DNA from: Nitrososphaerota archaeon
GTDB taxonomy: Archaea; Thermoproteota; Nitrososphaeria; Nitrososphaerales; UBA183
Direction: 5' to 3'
NCBI GenBank assembly: GCA_027886925.1
Contig: JAPCJN010000053.1
Location: 1 to 13,077 of the forward strand
DNA length: 13,077 bases
Positions 1 to 6,272 of the stretch are shown one piece after another. How positions within the stretch are numbered: position 1 is the stretch's first letter; each line of letters opens with the position of its first letter. The position numbers and the translations under genes are program-made. Under the pieces are notes generated by a model. That model saw only the letters and a program-made list of their open reading frames with translations. It was not told where the DNA came from and searched no databases.

Positions 1-1031
1 CCGCTGAACTCGACCATCTTTTCTAGCTTGCCTATGGCATTCCCGCTCCTTATCGAGGATTTTGCGAGCTCGATGCCCTCGGAGAAGCTGCCGGCCTTTT
101 GGCCCAGGATCAGGCACGCAGCGCTGTTCACGAGTACCATTTGGGTGCACCCGTCGTCCTCCTTCGAATCGCCGCGGAGGACCTCGAGGGCGACCATGGC
201 CCCGTCGTCCGCGTCGTTGACACTTCGCCGTCTGAGGAGCCCGGCCTGACCAAGTCCGAAGTCGCCAGGGAGGTATTCGTGGGTCTCGATGAGGCCGTCC
301 TTCAGATGAGAGACAAGAGTCCGCCCGGTCACCGAGATTTCGTCGACGCCCTCGAGCCCGTGGACGACCATCGCCTCTTCGAGCCCGAGTTTCGCCAGGA
401 CGGCCGCTATCTGGGGGACCAGTTCGGGGGAATAGAGGCCGACGAGCTGAGCCTCGACAAGGGCTGGGTTGATGAGGGGCCCCATCAGGTTGAAGACCGT
501 CCTGATACCGAGCTCGCGCCTCACCGGAGCGACGTTCTTCATCGCCGGGTGGAAGGCCGGCGCGAACATGAAGCCGATTCCGATCTGCTCTATCGACTCT
601 TTCACCCTCGAGGGTTCCATGTTCAGGTTGAACCCGAGCTTCTCAAGGACGTCCGCGCTTCCCGACTTGCTGGTTATCGAGCGGCCGCCGTGCTTCGCCA
701 CGACAACGCCGGCGCCCGCGACTACAAAGGAGCACATAGTGCCGATGTTTGGCGTCTTGACGGAGTCGCCTCCCGTTCCGCACATGTCGACCATCCTTCC
801 CTTGACCGACGGGCGGACCGGCTTGCTGTAGTCCCGGAGCGCGGATGCCAAAGCGGCGATCTCGTCGACGGTTTCGCCCTTCTTCCTGAGCGCTACCAGG
901 AACCCGCCTATCTGAGACGGCGTCGCGTCTCCCTCGACGATCTCTTTGAGGCAGCCCGAGATGGTCTCCGAATCAAGGTCGCTCCCGTCGATGAGGCTCT
1001 GGATAGCGCCTTGGATTGTGCTGGTCGTCAA
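1..1031 (-). CDS. trpD: Anthranilate phosphoribosyltransferase TrpD (C-terminal end cut by window edge)
   Basis: Second step of tryptophan synthesis: transfers phosphoribosyl from PRPP to anthranilate in the cytoplasm. I translated it from the minus strand; 343 codons plus two bases are present, and since the family is about 335-345 residues only a few residues are missing. Family signatures are visible: a PRPP-binding GTGGD loop at residues 85-89, KHGGRSITSKSGSADVLE at 113-130, RRELGIRTVFNLMGPLINP at 171-189, and VVHGLEGVDEIS at 222-233. The usual KHGNR is KHGGR here. The start is a TTG that overlaps the trpG stop by four bases (TTGA), which places the alpha-helical N-terminal domain at normal length and implies translational coupling. 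It is the third gene of a trpE-trpG-trpD operon. Very sure of identity; the TTG start is fairly sure. Confidence 0.96.
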   Translation of the reverse strand, partial: MTTSTIQGAIQSLIDGSDLDSETISGCLKEIVEGDATPSQIGGFLVALRKKGETVDEIAALASALRDYSKPVRPSVKGRMVDMCGTGGDSVKTPNIGTMCSFVVAGAGVVVAKHGGRSITSKSGSADVLEKLGFNLNMEPSRVKESIEQIGIGFMFAPAFHPAMKNVAPVRRELGIRTVFNLMGPLINPALVEAQLVGLYSPELVPQIAAVLAKLGLEEAMVVHGLEGVDEISVTGRTLVSHLKDGLIETHEYLPGDFGLGQAGLLRRRSVNDADDGAMVALEVLRGDSKEDDGCTQMVLVNSAACLILGQKAGSFSEGIELAKSSIRSGNAIGKLEKMVEFS

Positions 1032-1615
1032 GGTCCTCGCAGGAAGTTCCTGATTATTTTCTTCCCGTCCTCCGTGGTGATCGACTCCGGGTGGAACTGA
1101 AGCCCCTCGATTGGATACTTCCTGTGCCTGACGCCCATGACTTCGGCGTCGTCCAGGGAAAGCGCGGTTACCTTCAGGCTTCGCGGGATGTCATCCTTCT
1201 GGATCGAAAGCGAGTGGTATCGCGTGCCCTGCAACGGGTTCCTCACGCCCTTTAGCACTCCCTGCCCGTCGTGGACTATCCTGCTGGTCTTCCCGTGCAT
1301 CAACCTGGACGCCCCACCGACCTTCCCTCCGAAGGCTACCCCTATCCCCTGGTGACCCAGACAGACCCCCAGCGTCGGCACCTGGGGGCTGACCTCCTTG
1401 AGGACGTCCTCGCACACCCCGAAGTAATGCTTGTCGGCCGGATGGCCCGGCCCTGGAGAGATGATTATCCGGTCTGGATCCATCTCTCGCACCTGGGCGA
1501 GGGAGATCTCGTCGTTCCTGAAGACGTAGGGCTCTCCTCCGAGCTCCCCGACGTATTGGGCCAGGTTGTAGACGAAGGAATCGTAGTTGTCGATCACGAG
1601 GACTTTCACCCTCAT
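1028..1615 (-). CDS. trpG: Anthranilate synthase glutamine amidotransferase subunit TrpG
   Basis: Supplies ammonia from glutamine to TrpE for anthranilate synthesis. The 195-residue class I glutamine amidotransferase starts with DNYDSFVYNLAQYVGELG (9-26), then the oxyanion region SPGPGHPAD (53-61), the nucleophile elbow GVCLGHQG with Cys85, and QFHPESI carrying His175 and Glu177 of the catalytic triad. The reading frame is open further upstream inside trpE, but the ATG at 1615 gives the correct family N-terminus and overlaps the trpE stop by one base (TGATG). A GTG three bases earlier is a possible alternative. The context with trpE and trpD favours TrpG; the same subunit type can serve PabA in folate synthesis, and dual use cannot be excluded from sequence. 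Confidence 0.96.
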   Translation of the reverse strand: MRVKVLVIDNYDSFVYNLAQYVGELGGEPYVFRNDEISLAQVREMDPDRIIISPGPGHPADKHYFGVCEDVLKEVSPQVPTLGVCLGHQGIGVAFGGKVGGASRLMHGKTSRIVHDGQGVLKGVRNPLQGTRYHSLSIQKDDIPRSLKVTALSLDDAEVMGVRHRKYPIEGLQFHPESITTEDGKKIIRNFLRGP

Positions 1616-3033
1616 CACCCTCGAACCAGCTTCTCCCCCGTGGCGCCCTCCACCGCCTTCATCAACCCGGCGGCCTTTGACTCGGTCTCTAGCCATTCCT
1701 TCTCGGGGTCGGAATCGGCGACTATCCCCGCCCCCGACTGGATGCTGCACTTCGCGCCGTCGGCCACCAGCGTCCTGATCGTGATCGCGAAATCCGCGTT
1801 GCCGTTGAAGGAGAAATAGCCGAGCGCCCCAGCATACGGGCCCCTCCTCACCGGCTCGAGCTCATCGATTATCTCCATCGCCCTTGGTTTTGGAGCGCCC
1901 GACACCGTCCCGGCCGGGAAGATCGCGCGCATCGCGTCGAACGAATCGAGCCCCTCCCGGAGGGAGCCGACCACTCTGGAGACGATGTGTTGCACGTGGC
2001 TGAAGTGCTGGACTGTCAGGAGCTCCGGGACCTTGACGCTCCCGTACTCAGCCACTCGACCCACGTCGTTCCTCGCCAGGTCCACGAGCATGACGTGTTC
2101 GGCCCTTTCTTTCGGGTCGGCGAGCATCTCTTTCGTCAGCCGGGCGTTCTCTCTCTTGTCCTGAGTGTGCGGTCGAGTGCCGGCGATCGGGAACGTCTCC
2201 ACCTGACGGTTCTCCACGCGGACGAGCATCTCAGGGCTCGAGCCGATTATCCTCCTCTTGCCGAACTTCAGGAAATACATGTAGGGAGAAGGGTTGATCA
2301 CGCTGAGGGCTGCGTAGAATTTCGTGAGGTCTCCCTCGAGCTCAAAGTCATAGCGCTTTGAGAGGACGACTTGGAAGATGTCGCCGGCGGTGATGTAGTC
2401 CTTGGCCCTCCTCACCATGTCTTCGAACCTATCCTTCGTCACCGTCGATCTTGCGCCCGTCTTGGCGTCCAAGGGCCCGGGTTCCGGCGCCTTCCGCCGG
2501 AGGAGAGACTCCACCTGCTTCAGCCTGTCCTCATGGCCGAGGGAGTAGTAGTGGATGCCCTTCTTGATGTGGTCGAAGACGATCCCGTCGGTATAGATGC
2601 CGAACTCCATCTCCGGAAGCGGAAGGTCGTCACGCGCCTTCGTGGGCAGCCTCTCCCAATAACGGACCGAGTCGTAGGAGATGTAGCCGACCGCGCCTCC
2701 GATGAACCTGAAAGGGCTCCTTGTCGCCAGGTCGCCTGTGCGGGGGGCGGCTAGCGCCTTCCTTAGTTGGCGAAGCGGGTCTTTGGTTCTTACGACTTCC
2801 TTCCCACCGTGGGACGAAACGAATTCGAGGGCGCCGTCCATCACTTTGACGGTCTCCCCCGGACCGAATCCTATGAAGGAGTACTCAGCCAGCCTCTTCG
2901 GCCCGATGGCGGACTCGAGGAGGAAGGCTGTCTCGAATTCCTCTTGAGCTTTGACGAAAAGGGAGTGCGGAGTGTCCCTCGTCTCGAGGCGTTCAGCCTT
3001 TAACGAAAGCTGAGCGAGTCTAAGCTGATTCAA
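1615..3033 (-). CDS. trpE: Anthranilate synthase component I TrpE
   Basis: Converts chorismate to anthranilate with ammonia from TrpG; first committed step of tryptophan synthesis. 472 residues, normal length. The N-terminal domain contains LLES (38-41) followed exactly ten residues later by Ser52, the known tryptophan-binding signature, so feedback inhibition is probably intact. The chorismate-binding domain shows SPEMLVRV (266-273), FPIAGTRPHTQD (281-292), LVDLARNDVGRV (317-328), FPAGTVSGAPKPRAMEI (372-388) and IQSGAGIVADSDPEKEWLET (431-450). The start is TTG at 3033, with an in-frame stop two codons upstream and no ATG that would give a full N-terminus. First gene of the operon; regulation by the repeat array directly upstream is likely. 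Aminodeoxychorismate synthase PabB is the alternative family member, but LLES and linkage to trpD argue for TrpE. Confidence 0.96.
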   Translation of the reverse strand: MNQLRLAQLSLKAERLETRDTPHSLFVKAQEEFETAFLLESAIGPKRLAEYSFIGFGPGETVKVMDGALEFVSSHGGKEVVRTKDPLRQLRKALAAPRTGDLATRSPFRFIGGAVGYISYDSVRYWERLPTKARDDLPLPEMEFGIYTDGIVFDHIKKGIHYYSLGHEDRLKQVESLLRRKAPEPGPLDAKTGARSTVTKDRFEDMVRRAKDYITAGDIFQVVLSKRYDFELEGDLTKFYAALSVINPSPYMYFLKFGKRRIIGSSPEMLVRVENRQVETFPIAGTRPHTQDKRENARLTKEMLADPKERAEHVMLVDLARNDVGRVAEYGSVKVPELLTVQHFSHVQHIVSRVVGSLREGLDSFDAMRAIFPAGTVSGAPKPRAMEIIDELEPVRRGPYAGALGYFSFNGNADFAITIRTLVADGAKCSIQSGAGIVADSDPEKEWLETESKAAGLMKAVEGATGEKLVRG

Positions 3034-3065
3034 GTGCTACGCGTTCAAGGCGAACTATGCACACT

Positions 3066-3081
3066 AATAATCATTTATGTA
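3066..3081 (-). promoter_or_regulatory. Candidate TATA region of the trp operon
   Basis: On the minus strand this reads CATAAATGATTATTAG, the only AT-rich tract at a suitable distance from the trpE TTG. A TATA element centred near 3070 would place the transcript start near 3044, giving a leader of about 11 bases. The first TGTACA unit overlaps its upstream end, so a protein bound there would compete with TBP/TFB. The position is inferred from archaeal promoter geometry, not mapped. Confidence 0.55.
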
Positions 3082-3106
3082 CACATATGTACACATACGT
3101 ACACTC
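3077..3106. promoter_or_regulatory. Tandem TGTACA operator array (TRP-box-like) upstream of trpE
   Basis: Three consecutive 10-base units: ATGTACACAT, an exact copy, then ACGTACACTC. They contain TGTACA at 3078-3083, TGTACA at 3088-3093 and CGTACA at 3098-3103, all in register at one helical turn. TGTACA is the consensus TRP box bound by the tryptophan-responsive regulator TrpY in front of the Methanothermobacter thermautotrophicus trp operon (established knowledge). Here it sits immediately upstream of trpE and abuts the likely TATA element, so a repressor operator is the natural reading. No TrpY homologue is visible in this window. Confidence 0.7.
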
Positions 3107-3123
3107 TCCAGTGATCGAGGTGT

Positions 3124-3564
3124 CTAAAGCGGGTGGCGGAAACGCGTGGCACTCCCTGATCCAAGTCCAGAGTAAGCTCCTGATTCAAGTCGCTTGAGCC
3201 CAAGGCCTACCAAGAGAGACAAGAATGGAGGGACGCAGAAGAAGAACAAGCTTAGAAACTGGGGATAGCCAGTGAGCATTGCAGAAGGCACGACTAAAGT
3301 GACGGTGTACAGAACGATTTCAATTAATATTAACGCAATTTTGTTGCGGGTTTTCCTAATTCTGTTGGTCTGGATGAAATAGAGGTAGATTGACGCAGGA
3401 CTTAGGGTCACGGAAAGGGCCAGTGATGCATCAATTATCTCCAACGATGTGTAGGCCATGGATGCCAGGAACCCCAACCAACCTAACAGGAGTATTACAA
3501 CTACGGTCGCAAGCCGCATAAACAGACCTACCCCCAAAAAAATCGTGTAAAAACGGGTTCCCAT
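3124..3564 (-). CDS. Hypothetical small membrane protein
   Basis: I do not recognise the family. The 146-residue product is strongly hydrophobic with about four predicted transmembrane segments, roughly residues 14-34, 44-63, 75-98 and 100-122. A basic loop (TNRIRKTRNK, about 66-75) lies between the second and third, and a Gly/Ser-rich basic tail ends the protein. The ATG at 3564 is preceded by a TATA-like CCTTAAGAG about 38 bases upstream, which fits a short leader. An internal ATG at residue 16 would still leave four helices. The base composition is more AT-rich than the trp genes. It runs in the same direction as trpE and its stop lies 18 bases from the TGTACA array, so read-through into the trp operon is possible. 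Its function cannot be inferred. Confidence 0.7.
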   Translation of the reverse strand: MGTRFYTIFLGVGLFMRLATVVVILLLGWLGFLASMAYTSLEIIDASLALSVTLSPASIYLYFIQTNRIRKTRNKIALILIEIVLYTVTLVVPSAMLTGYPQFLSLFFFCVPPFLSLLVGLGLKRLESGAYSGLGSGSATRFRHPL

Positions 3565-3597
3565 TTTTTGGAGTCAGACGCGGTCTCTCGCGTCCAA

Positions 3598-3606
3598 AGC
3601 TCTTAA
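3598..3606 (-). promoter_or_regulatory. Candidate TATA element for the 3124-3564 gene
   Basis: The minus strand reads CCTTAAGAG. The centre near 3602 predicts a transcript start near 3576, about 12 bases before the ATG at 3564. Geometry only. Confidence 0.4.
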
Positions 3607-3625
3607 GGAGTTCCACTAATTCAGA

Positions 3626-3763
3626 TTATGCTGATAAGCAGGCACACCCGCATTCGGGACAGGTGTCGTTTCCTACTTTTTGGCAAGCGCAGGCAGAGTC
3701 CGGACTCCCTCCGATGAAATGGCCACACGGTGGACTGGTTCCCGTATTACAGTTGCCGCACAT
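3626..3763 (-). CDS. Nine-cysteine mini-protein, metallothionein-like or zinc-binding
   Basis: Found by reading the minus strand; it is too short for ordinary gene calling. The 45-residue product has cysteines at 2, 5, 13, 25, 27, 35, 38, 40 and 42 plus His15: CGNC, PPCGH, CAC, then CPECGCAC before the last three residues LSA. Twenty percent cysteine in CxxC and CxC pairs is typical of metal-thiolate proteins. A TATA-like TTAATTA centred at 3790 lies 27 bases before the ATG, which would make the mRNA leaderless at 3763. An in-frame GTG at 3778 would add five residues (VASKA). I do not recognise a named family; the CGH and CxC elements recall bacterial metallothioneins, but a small zinc-ribbon-like protein is equally possible. 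The open frame on the opposite strand (3663-3974) looks like its shadow. Confidence 0.6.
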   Translation of the reverse strand: MCGNCNTGTSPPCGHFIGGSPDSACACQKVGNDTCPECGCACLSA

Positions 3764-3786
3764 AGCCTTGCTGGCCACACATCGAC

Positions 3787-3793
3787 TAATTAA
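3787..3793 (-). promoter_or_regulatory. Candidate TATA element for the nine-cysteine gene
   Basis: The minus strand reads TTAATTA within CATTAATTAGTCG. Its centre is 27 bases upstream of the ATG at 3763, the spacing expected for an archaeal leaderless transcript. Inferred from position only. Confidence 0.4.
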
Positions 3794-3858
3794 TGTGTTG
3801 TCTGATGAGGCATGGCTAGTTTGGCCCGACTACCTTTTCGCACTGATGAGTCTTAGAG

Positions 3859-4014
3859 TCAACCCACGAGCTTGCCATGGGGGAAGGCCGACCACTGGTG
3901 GCAACTTGGTAATTTCGGATATGAGAGCGCCCTCGCTTTATGATGTGAATGAGGATGTCGGAATCCACTTGTAATCGAACTCGGTTCCGCATTTCGGGCA
4001 CTTCAAGTGCGACA
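3859..4014 (-). pseudogene. Broken CPxCG zinc-ribbon mini-protein gene
   Basis: Starting at the ATG at 4014 the minus strand encodes MSHLKCPKCGTEFDYKW and continues to FTS, where a TAA interrupts after 25 codons. Two neighbouring frames continue a coherent sequence: IKRGRSHIR, then KLPSCHQWSAF, ending at a stop at 3859-3861. This matches, from my knowledge, a family of small archaeal proteins with two zinc knuckles of the form CPKCG ... CPxCHKWS separated by a linker like SFTAIRLGTSRYM. Two single-base deletions (near 3939 and 3915) would explain the breaks. In addition, the first cysteine of the second knuckle is replaced by Leu. I therefore read it as a decayed gene; sequencing error could explain the frameshifts but not the lost cysteine. 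Confidence 0.6.
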
Positions 4015-4165
4015 TTTGGACCCCTGGATGTTGACCCCTCTCCTGCTGAGCATCCTCAAGCTGAAAATGACCACCAAGACGACAACTCCGACTCCTAGAC
4101 CTACCAGAGGTGATGTTGTGACCGATTTTTCCAGCTTGTTATTTCTCAGTTCGCATCTGTGCCTA
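4003..4165 (-). other. Open stretch encoding one membrane helix, no usable start
   Basis: Between the zinc-ribbon remnant and the heme protein, one minus-strand frame encodes SPLVGLGVGVVVLVVIFSL followed by RMLSRR, a clear transmembrane helix with a positive flank, ending at the stop at 4003. There is no ATG, GTG or TTG in this frame downstream of the neighbouring gene's stop codon. A short MRTEK then stop in another frame precedes it. It is probably a remnant of a small membrane protein that has lost its start, or a chance hydrophobic frame. It overlaps the zinc-ribbon start by 12 bases. Confidence 0.3.
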
Positions 4166-4765
4166 TTACGCGGTTGACATAGGCAGGTGCTCAGTCTCGT
4201 CTGCTTTCGACTCGGCGAAGAGCTGCTTCGCGACTCCAGCGAGGACGACGACCCCGATGACCGCGAGGCTGATTCCTGACCATTCCATAGGGATGTTCCT
4301 TCCGGCCCCAAAAGTGTGCACTATCATGAGGAATACCCCCACAATAGAGAGAATCCCGTGATAGAACATGGAGTTCCTCATACCCTGGAAGTATATGCCA
4401 CCCGTTACCCATACAAACAATGCCGCTCCAGTACCCCCATATCCTAAGAGGACAGGGACCGAAAGTGGGAACGCGAGAAAAAGGACGATGTGCAGGCCGA
4501 GGAAGAGACCTCCCGCGCCGGCGATGATGATATGGAGCCGCCAGAGCCTCTCCTTGCTCCCCAGGGCGCCCGAAAGCGAATTCTTGAAGAACATCATAAC
4601 GCCGGTGGCGATGATAAAGGCTAGCGCGAAGAATCCGAAAAGGTCGGCAAGTTCGCCAATCCGAAAGAAGTAGGTCGGCGGCGCTGCCGTAGCCAGCGAG
4701 AGGATCGCCAATGAGACCACGACCAAAAGGATCAAAGTCAGAGTGGAAAACCGACCGACGTTCAT
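4166..4765 (-). CDS. Ferric-reductase-like di-heme b membrane protein
   Basis: 199 residues from the ATG at 4765 (a GTG directly before it is also in frame; numbering below counts that GTG as 1). An uncleaved signal-like helix at 8-29 is followed by about five further transmembrane segments: 40-61, 79-98, 105-127, 134-153 and 163-181. Two helices each carry a pair of histidines 14 residues apart: His79/His93 and His137/His151. Such spaced pairs on two helices are how ferric reductase/NADPH oxidase-type membrane domains hold two b hemes across the membrane (established for that superfamily; assignment here is inference). There is no FAD or NADPH domain, so an electron partner must be separate. 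The tail is short and acidic. It is divergent from the winged-helix regulator at 4984, which may control it. A cytochrome b561-like protein is the alternative. Confidence 0.65.
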   Translation of the reverse strand: MNVGRFSTLTLILLVVVSLAILSLATAAPPTYFFRIGELADLFGFFALAFIIATGVMMFFKNSLSGALGSKERLWRLHIIIAGAGGLFLGLHIVLFLAFPLSVPVLLGYGGTGAALFVWVTGGIYFQGMRNSMFYHGILSIVGVFLMIVHTFGAGRNIPMEWSGISLAVIGVVVLAGVAKQLFAESKADETEHLPMSTA

Positions 4766-4948
4766 CACCAGCTCACGACCTTCGCTTCGCCCGGCTAGAT
4801 GGATTTAGGTTTAGGCGTCATTTTTTCTTGGTTTTCTGTCGAAAAAGGGGCGTTGCCTTGACTTTACGCATTTTTGTATGCTTTTGCCGACGGAATTGCC
4901 AGATTCCATAATATATAGGATATTGTGATACTAGGAATCCACACAAGA

Positions 4949-4955
4949 TTATATA
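4949..4955 (+). promoter_or_regulatory. TATA element of the tandem winged-helix regulator
   Basis: TTATATA, centred at 4952, predicts a transcript start near 4978. This decides the start codon: the in-frame ATG at 4966 would lie only 14 bases from the TATA centre and before the transcript start, whereas the ATG at 4984 sits about six bases after it. A second AT tract, CCATAATATATAGG at 4907-4920, could serve either strand. Confidence 0.6.
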
Positions 4956-4983
4956 CCGATATGTCATGTATTGTGGCCGTATC

Positions 4984-6135
4984 ATGACGTCAGAGCCTGT
5001 GCTAGAACGCGTTCAAAAGCCAAAAGACATCAATCGTAAGGTCGCACAGTTCGTGAAGATGGTCACCGAGGTCGGCCCTGACATCCCAGTCATTTCCAAG
5101 AGGATGGGCGAGCACAAAGAGTCCGTTCGCTACTGGTTCAAGAAACTACTCAAGCAGGGCATCGTGATCCAGCCTTCGATAAACTTCGAGAGGCTGGGTC
5201 TAGAGAGGGTGGTGGCAGTCGCTGATTTTGGGAAAGAATACGAAGGCCATGCCGAGCCGATATTGATCGCGATGAGCCAATTGTGCTATGTCCAGAGCTT
5301 CGTCAAGACCCTCCCTGATGGCCATTATGTGATTCACGGGGCGGTGCCATTTGAGTTCGTCAACTCCTGGATCGAGTTGATGCACCGGCTCAAGGATTTG
5401 GGCTTGTTCTCAAGCCTGGAACTCTCCAGCTATGACTGGGCCAGGAACGCGACGATGAAGTCCGAGCTCTACAACTTCGAGGCCGGGCGATGGGAGTTCG
5501 AGTGGTCAGCACCTGCGAAGGTGTACCCTACTGCCGTGGAGTCATCTTCTTCCAAAGCGCAGTTCGACAGCATCGACCTGGAGATAATCAAGCGGCTCCA
5601 GCGCGACGAGACCAAGCCACTGGCGGAGATACAGAAGGAGACCGGGATCAACTACAAGACGCTGAATTTCCATCACAGGAAGCACGTCATGGAGAGGCAG
5701 ATGCTAAAGGGCCACAAAGTGAACTGGTTGGGTACGGCCTACAACCCGGAGAACGACAGGGGGAAGCACAGGAGGCATACTTACCAGCCCATCGACATCA
5801 TCGTCCGCGACATTATGCCTATCGAGAAGACGACGATAATGGGGATGACTAACGCGCTTCCGTTCCTCTGGTGGGAGGCCTCAGGGAAGAGCACCTACTA
5901 CGCCCAGCTAGTCTTTCCTACAGAGACGATATCAGAGGCGATGCAGTTTCTTGCAAAAGTCTTGTTCCCGTTGAGGGACAGGGCTCACTGGTTTATGGTC
6001 GACCAGAAGCACTCGCTTGCGTTCAGCCTTGAGCCTAGGCTCTATGATAGCGAGTCAAGGGCCTGGAGATTCAATCAGGGCGAGATACTGGGAAAGTTCG
6101 AACAACTGCTGCTGCAGATAAAGAGCGGCCACTAG
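4984..6135 (+). CDS. Tandem winged-helix (Lrp/AsnC-like) transcriptional regulator
   Basis: 383 residues, numbered from the ATG at 4984. It contains two DNA-binding-like modules. The first (about 17-62) has the pattern PVISKRMGEHKESVRYWFKK, a helix-turn-helix with recognition helix at about 45-57. The second (about 195-245) has IDLEIIKRLQRD followed by LAEIQKETGINYKTLNFH. Each is followed by an alpha/beta region of about 100 residues, so the protein looks like an internal duplication of HTH plus sensor. This architecture is familiar among archaeal regulators annotated as Lrp/AsnC-type or winged-helix proteins; no ligand can be named. No membrane segments. The longer reading from 4966 is disfavoured because the TATA box is too close. 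Divergent neighbour: the di-heme membrane protein. It converges with the 39-residue gene at 6145. Confidence 0.75.
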   Translation: MTSEPVLERVQKPKDINRKVAQFVKMVTEVGPDIPVISKRMGEHKESVRYWFKKLLKQGIVIQPSINFERLGLERVVAVADFGKEYEGHAEPILIAMSQLCYVQSFVKTLPDGHYVIHGAVPFEFVNSWIELMHRLKDLGLFSSLELSSYDWARNATMKSELYNFEAGRWEFEWSAPAKVYPTAVESSSSKAQFDSIDLEIIKRLQRDETKPLAEIQKETGINYKTLNFHHRKHVMERQMLKGHKVNWLGTAYNPENDRGKHRRHTYQPIDIIVRDIMPIEKTTIMGMTNALPFLWWEASGKSTYYAQLVFPTETISEAMQFLAKVLFPLRDRAHWFMVDQKHSLAFSLEPRLYDSESRAWRFNQGEILGKFEQLLLQIKSGH

Positions 6136-6144
6136 AGGCTAACT

Positions 6145-6264
6145 CTAGTTCCCGTAACCCCCGACTACCTCGAGCGGAGAGATGTGCACCCCAAGAGACG
6201 CAAAAACCAGGGCCGCACCGCTCAGTGCCATAGCGCCGTATCTTACCTTATCTTCTAGAGTCAT
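6145..6264 (-). CDS. 39-residue single-helix membrane peptide
   Basis: Found on the minus strand: a short basic/acidic head MTLEDKVRYG, one hydrophobic segment (about 10-27, AMALSGAALVFASLGVHI), then SPLEVVGGYGN and a TAG stop. Unlike most genes in the window it has a strong Shine-Dalgarno, GGAGGG, two bases before the ATG, which argues for real translation. A TATA-like CTTTAATC lies about 25 bases upstream. I believe similar short proteins with one helix and a C-terminal SPLE-type motif occur in Thermoproteota, but I cannot name a family or a function. It might be a small subunit of a membrane complex. It ends nine bases from the stop of the convergent regulator gene. Confidence 0.65.
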   Translation of the reverse strand: MTLEDKVRYGAMALSGAALVFASLGVHISPLEVVGGYGN

Positions 6265-6266
6265 GG

Positions 6267-6272
6267 CCCTCC
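6267..6272 (-). promoter_or_regulatory. Shine-Dalgarno of the 39-residue membrane peptide
   Basis: The minus strand reads AAAGGAGGGCCATG; GGAGGG complements the anti-SD of 16S rRNA. It is the clearest ribosome binding site in the window and is the main support for the short gene it precedes. Confidence 0.6.

Noticed and set aside
99..1100. 333-residue plus-strand open frame
   Set aside because: It is antisense to trpD, whose family motifs are all present on the minus strand; the product is Arg/Asp-rich with no domain. A GC-rich shadow.
3663..3974. 103-residue plus-strand open frame
   Set aside because: Antisense to both the nine-cysteine gene and the zinc-ribbon remnant, which have recognisable motifs; no promoter or ribosome site found.
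4801..4816. TTTAGGTTTAGG upstream of the heme membrane protein as a DtxR half-box
   Set aside because: It shares only TTAGGTT with the consensus and lacks a palindromic partner; it may simply be the TATA element (CCTAAAT) on the minus strand.
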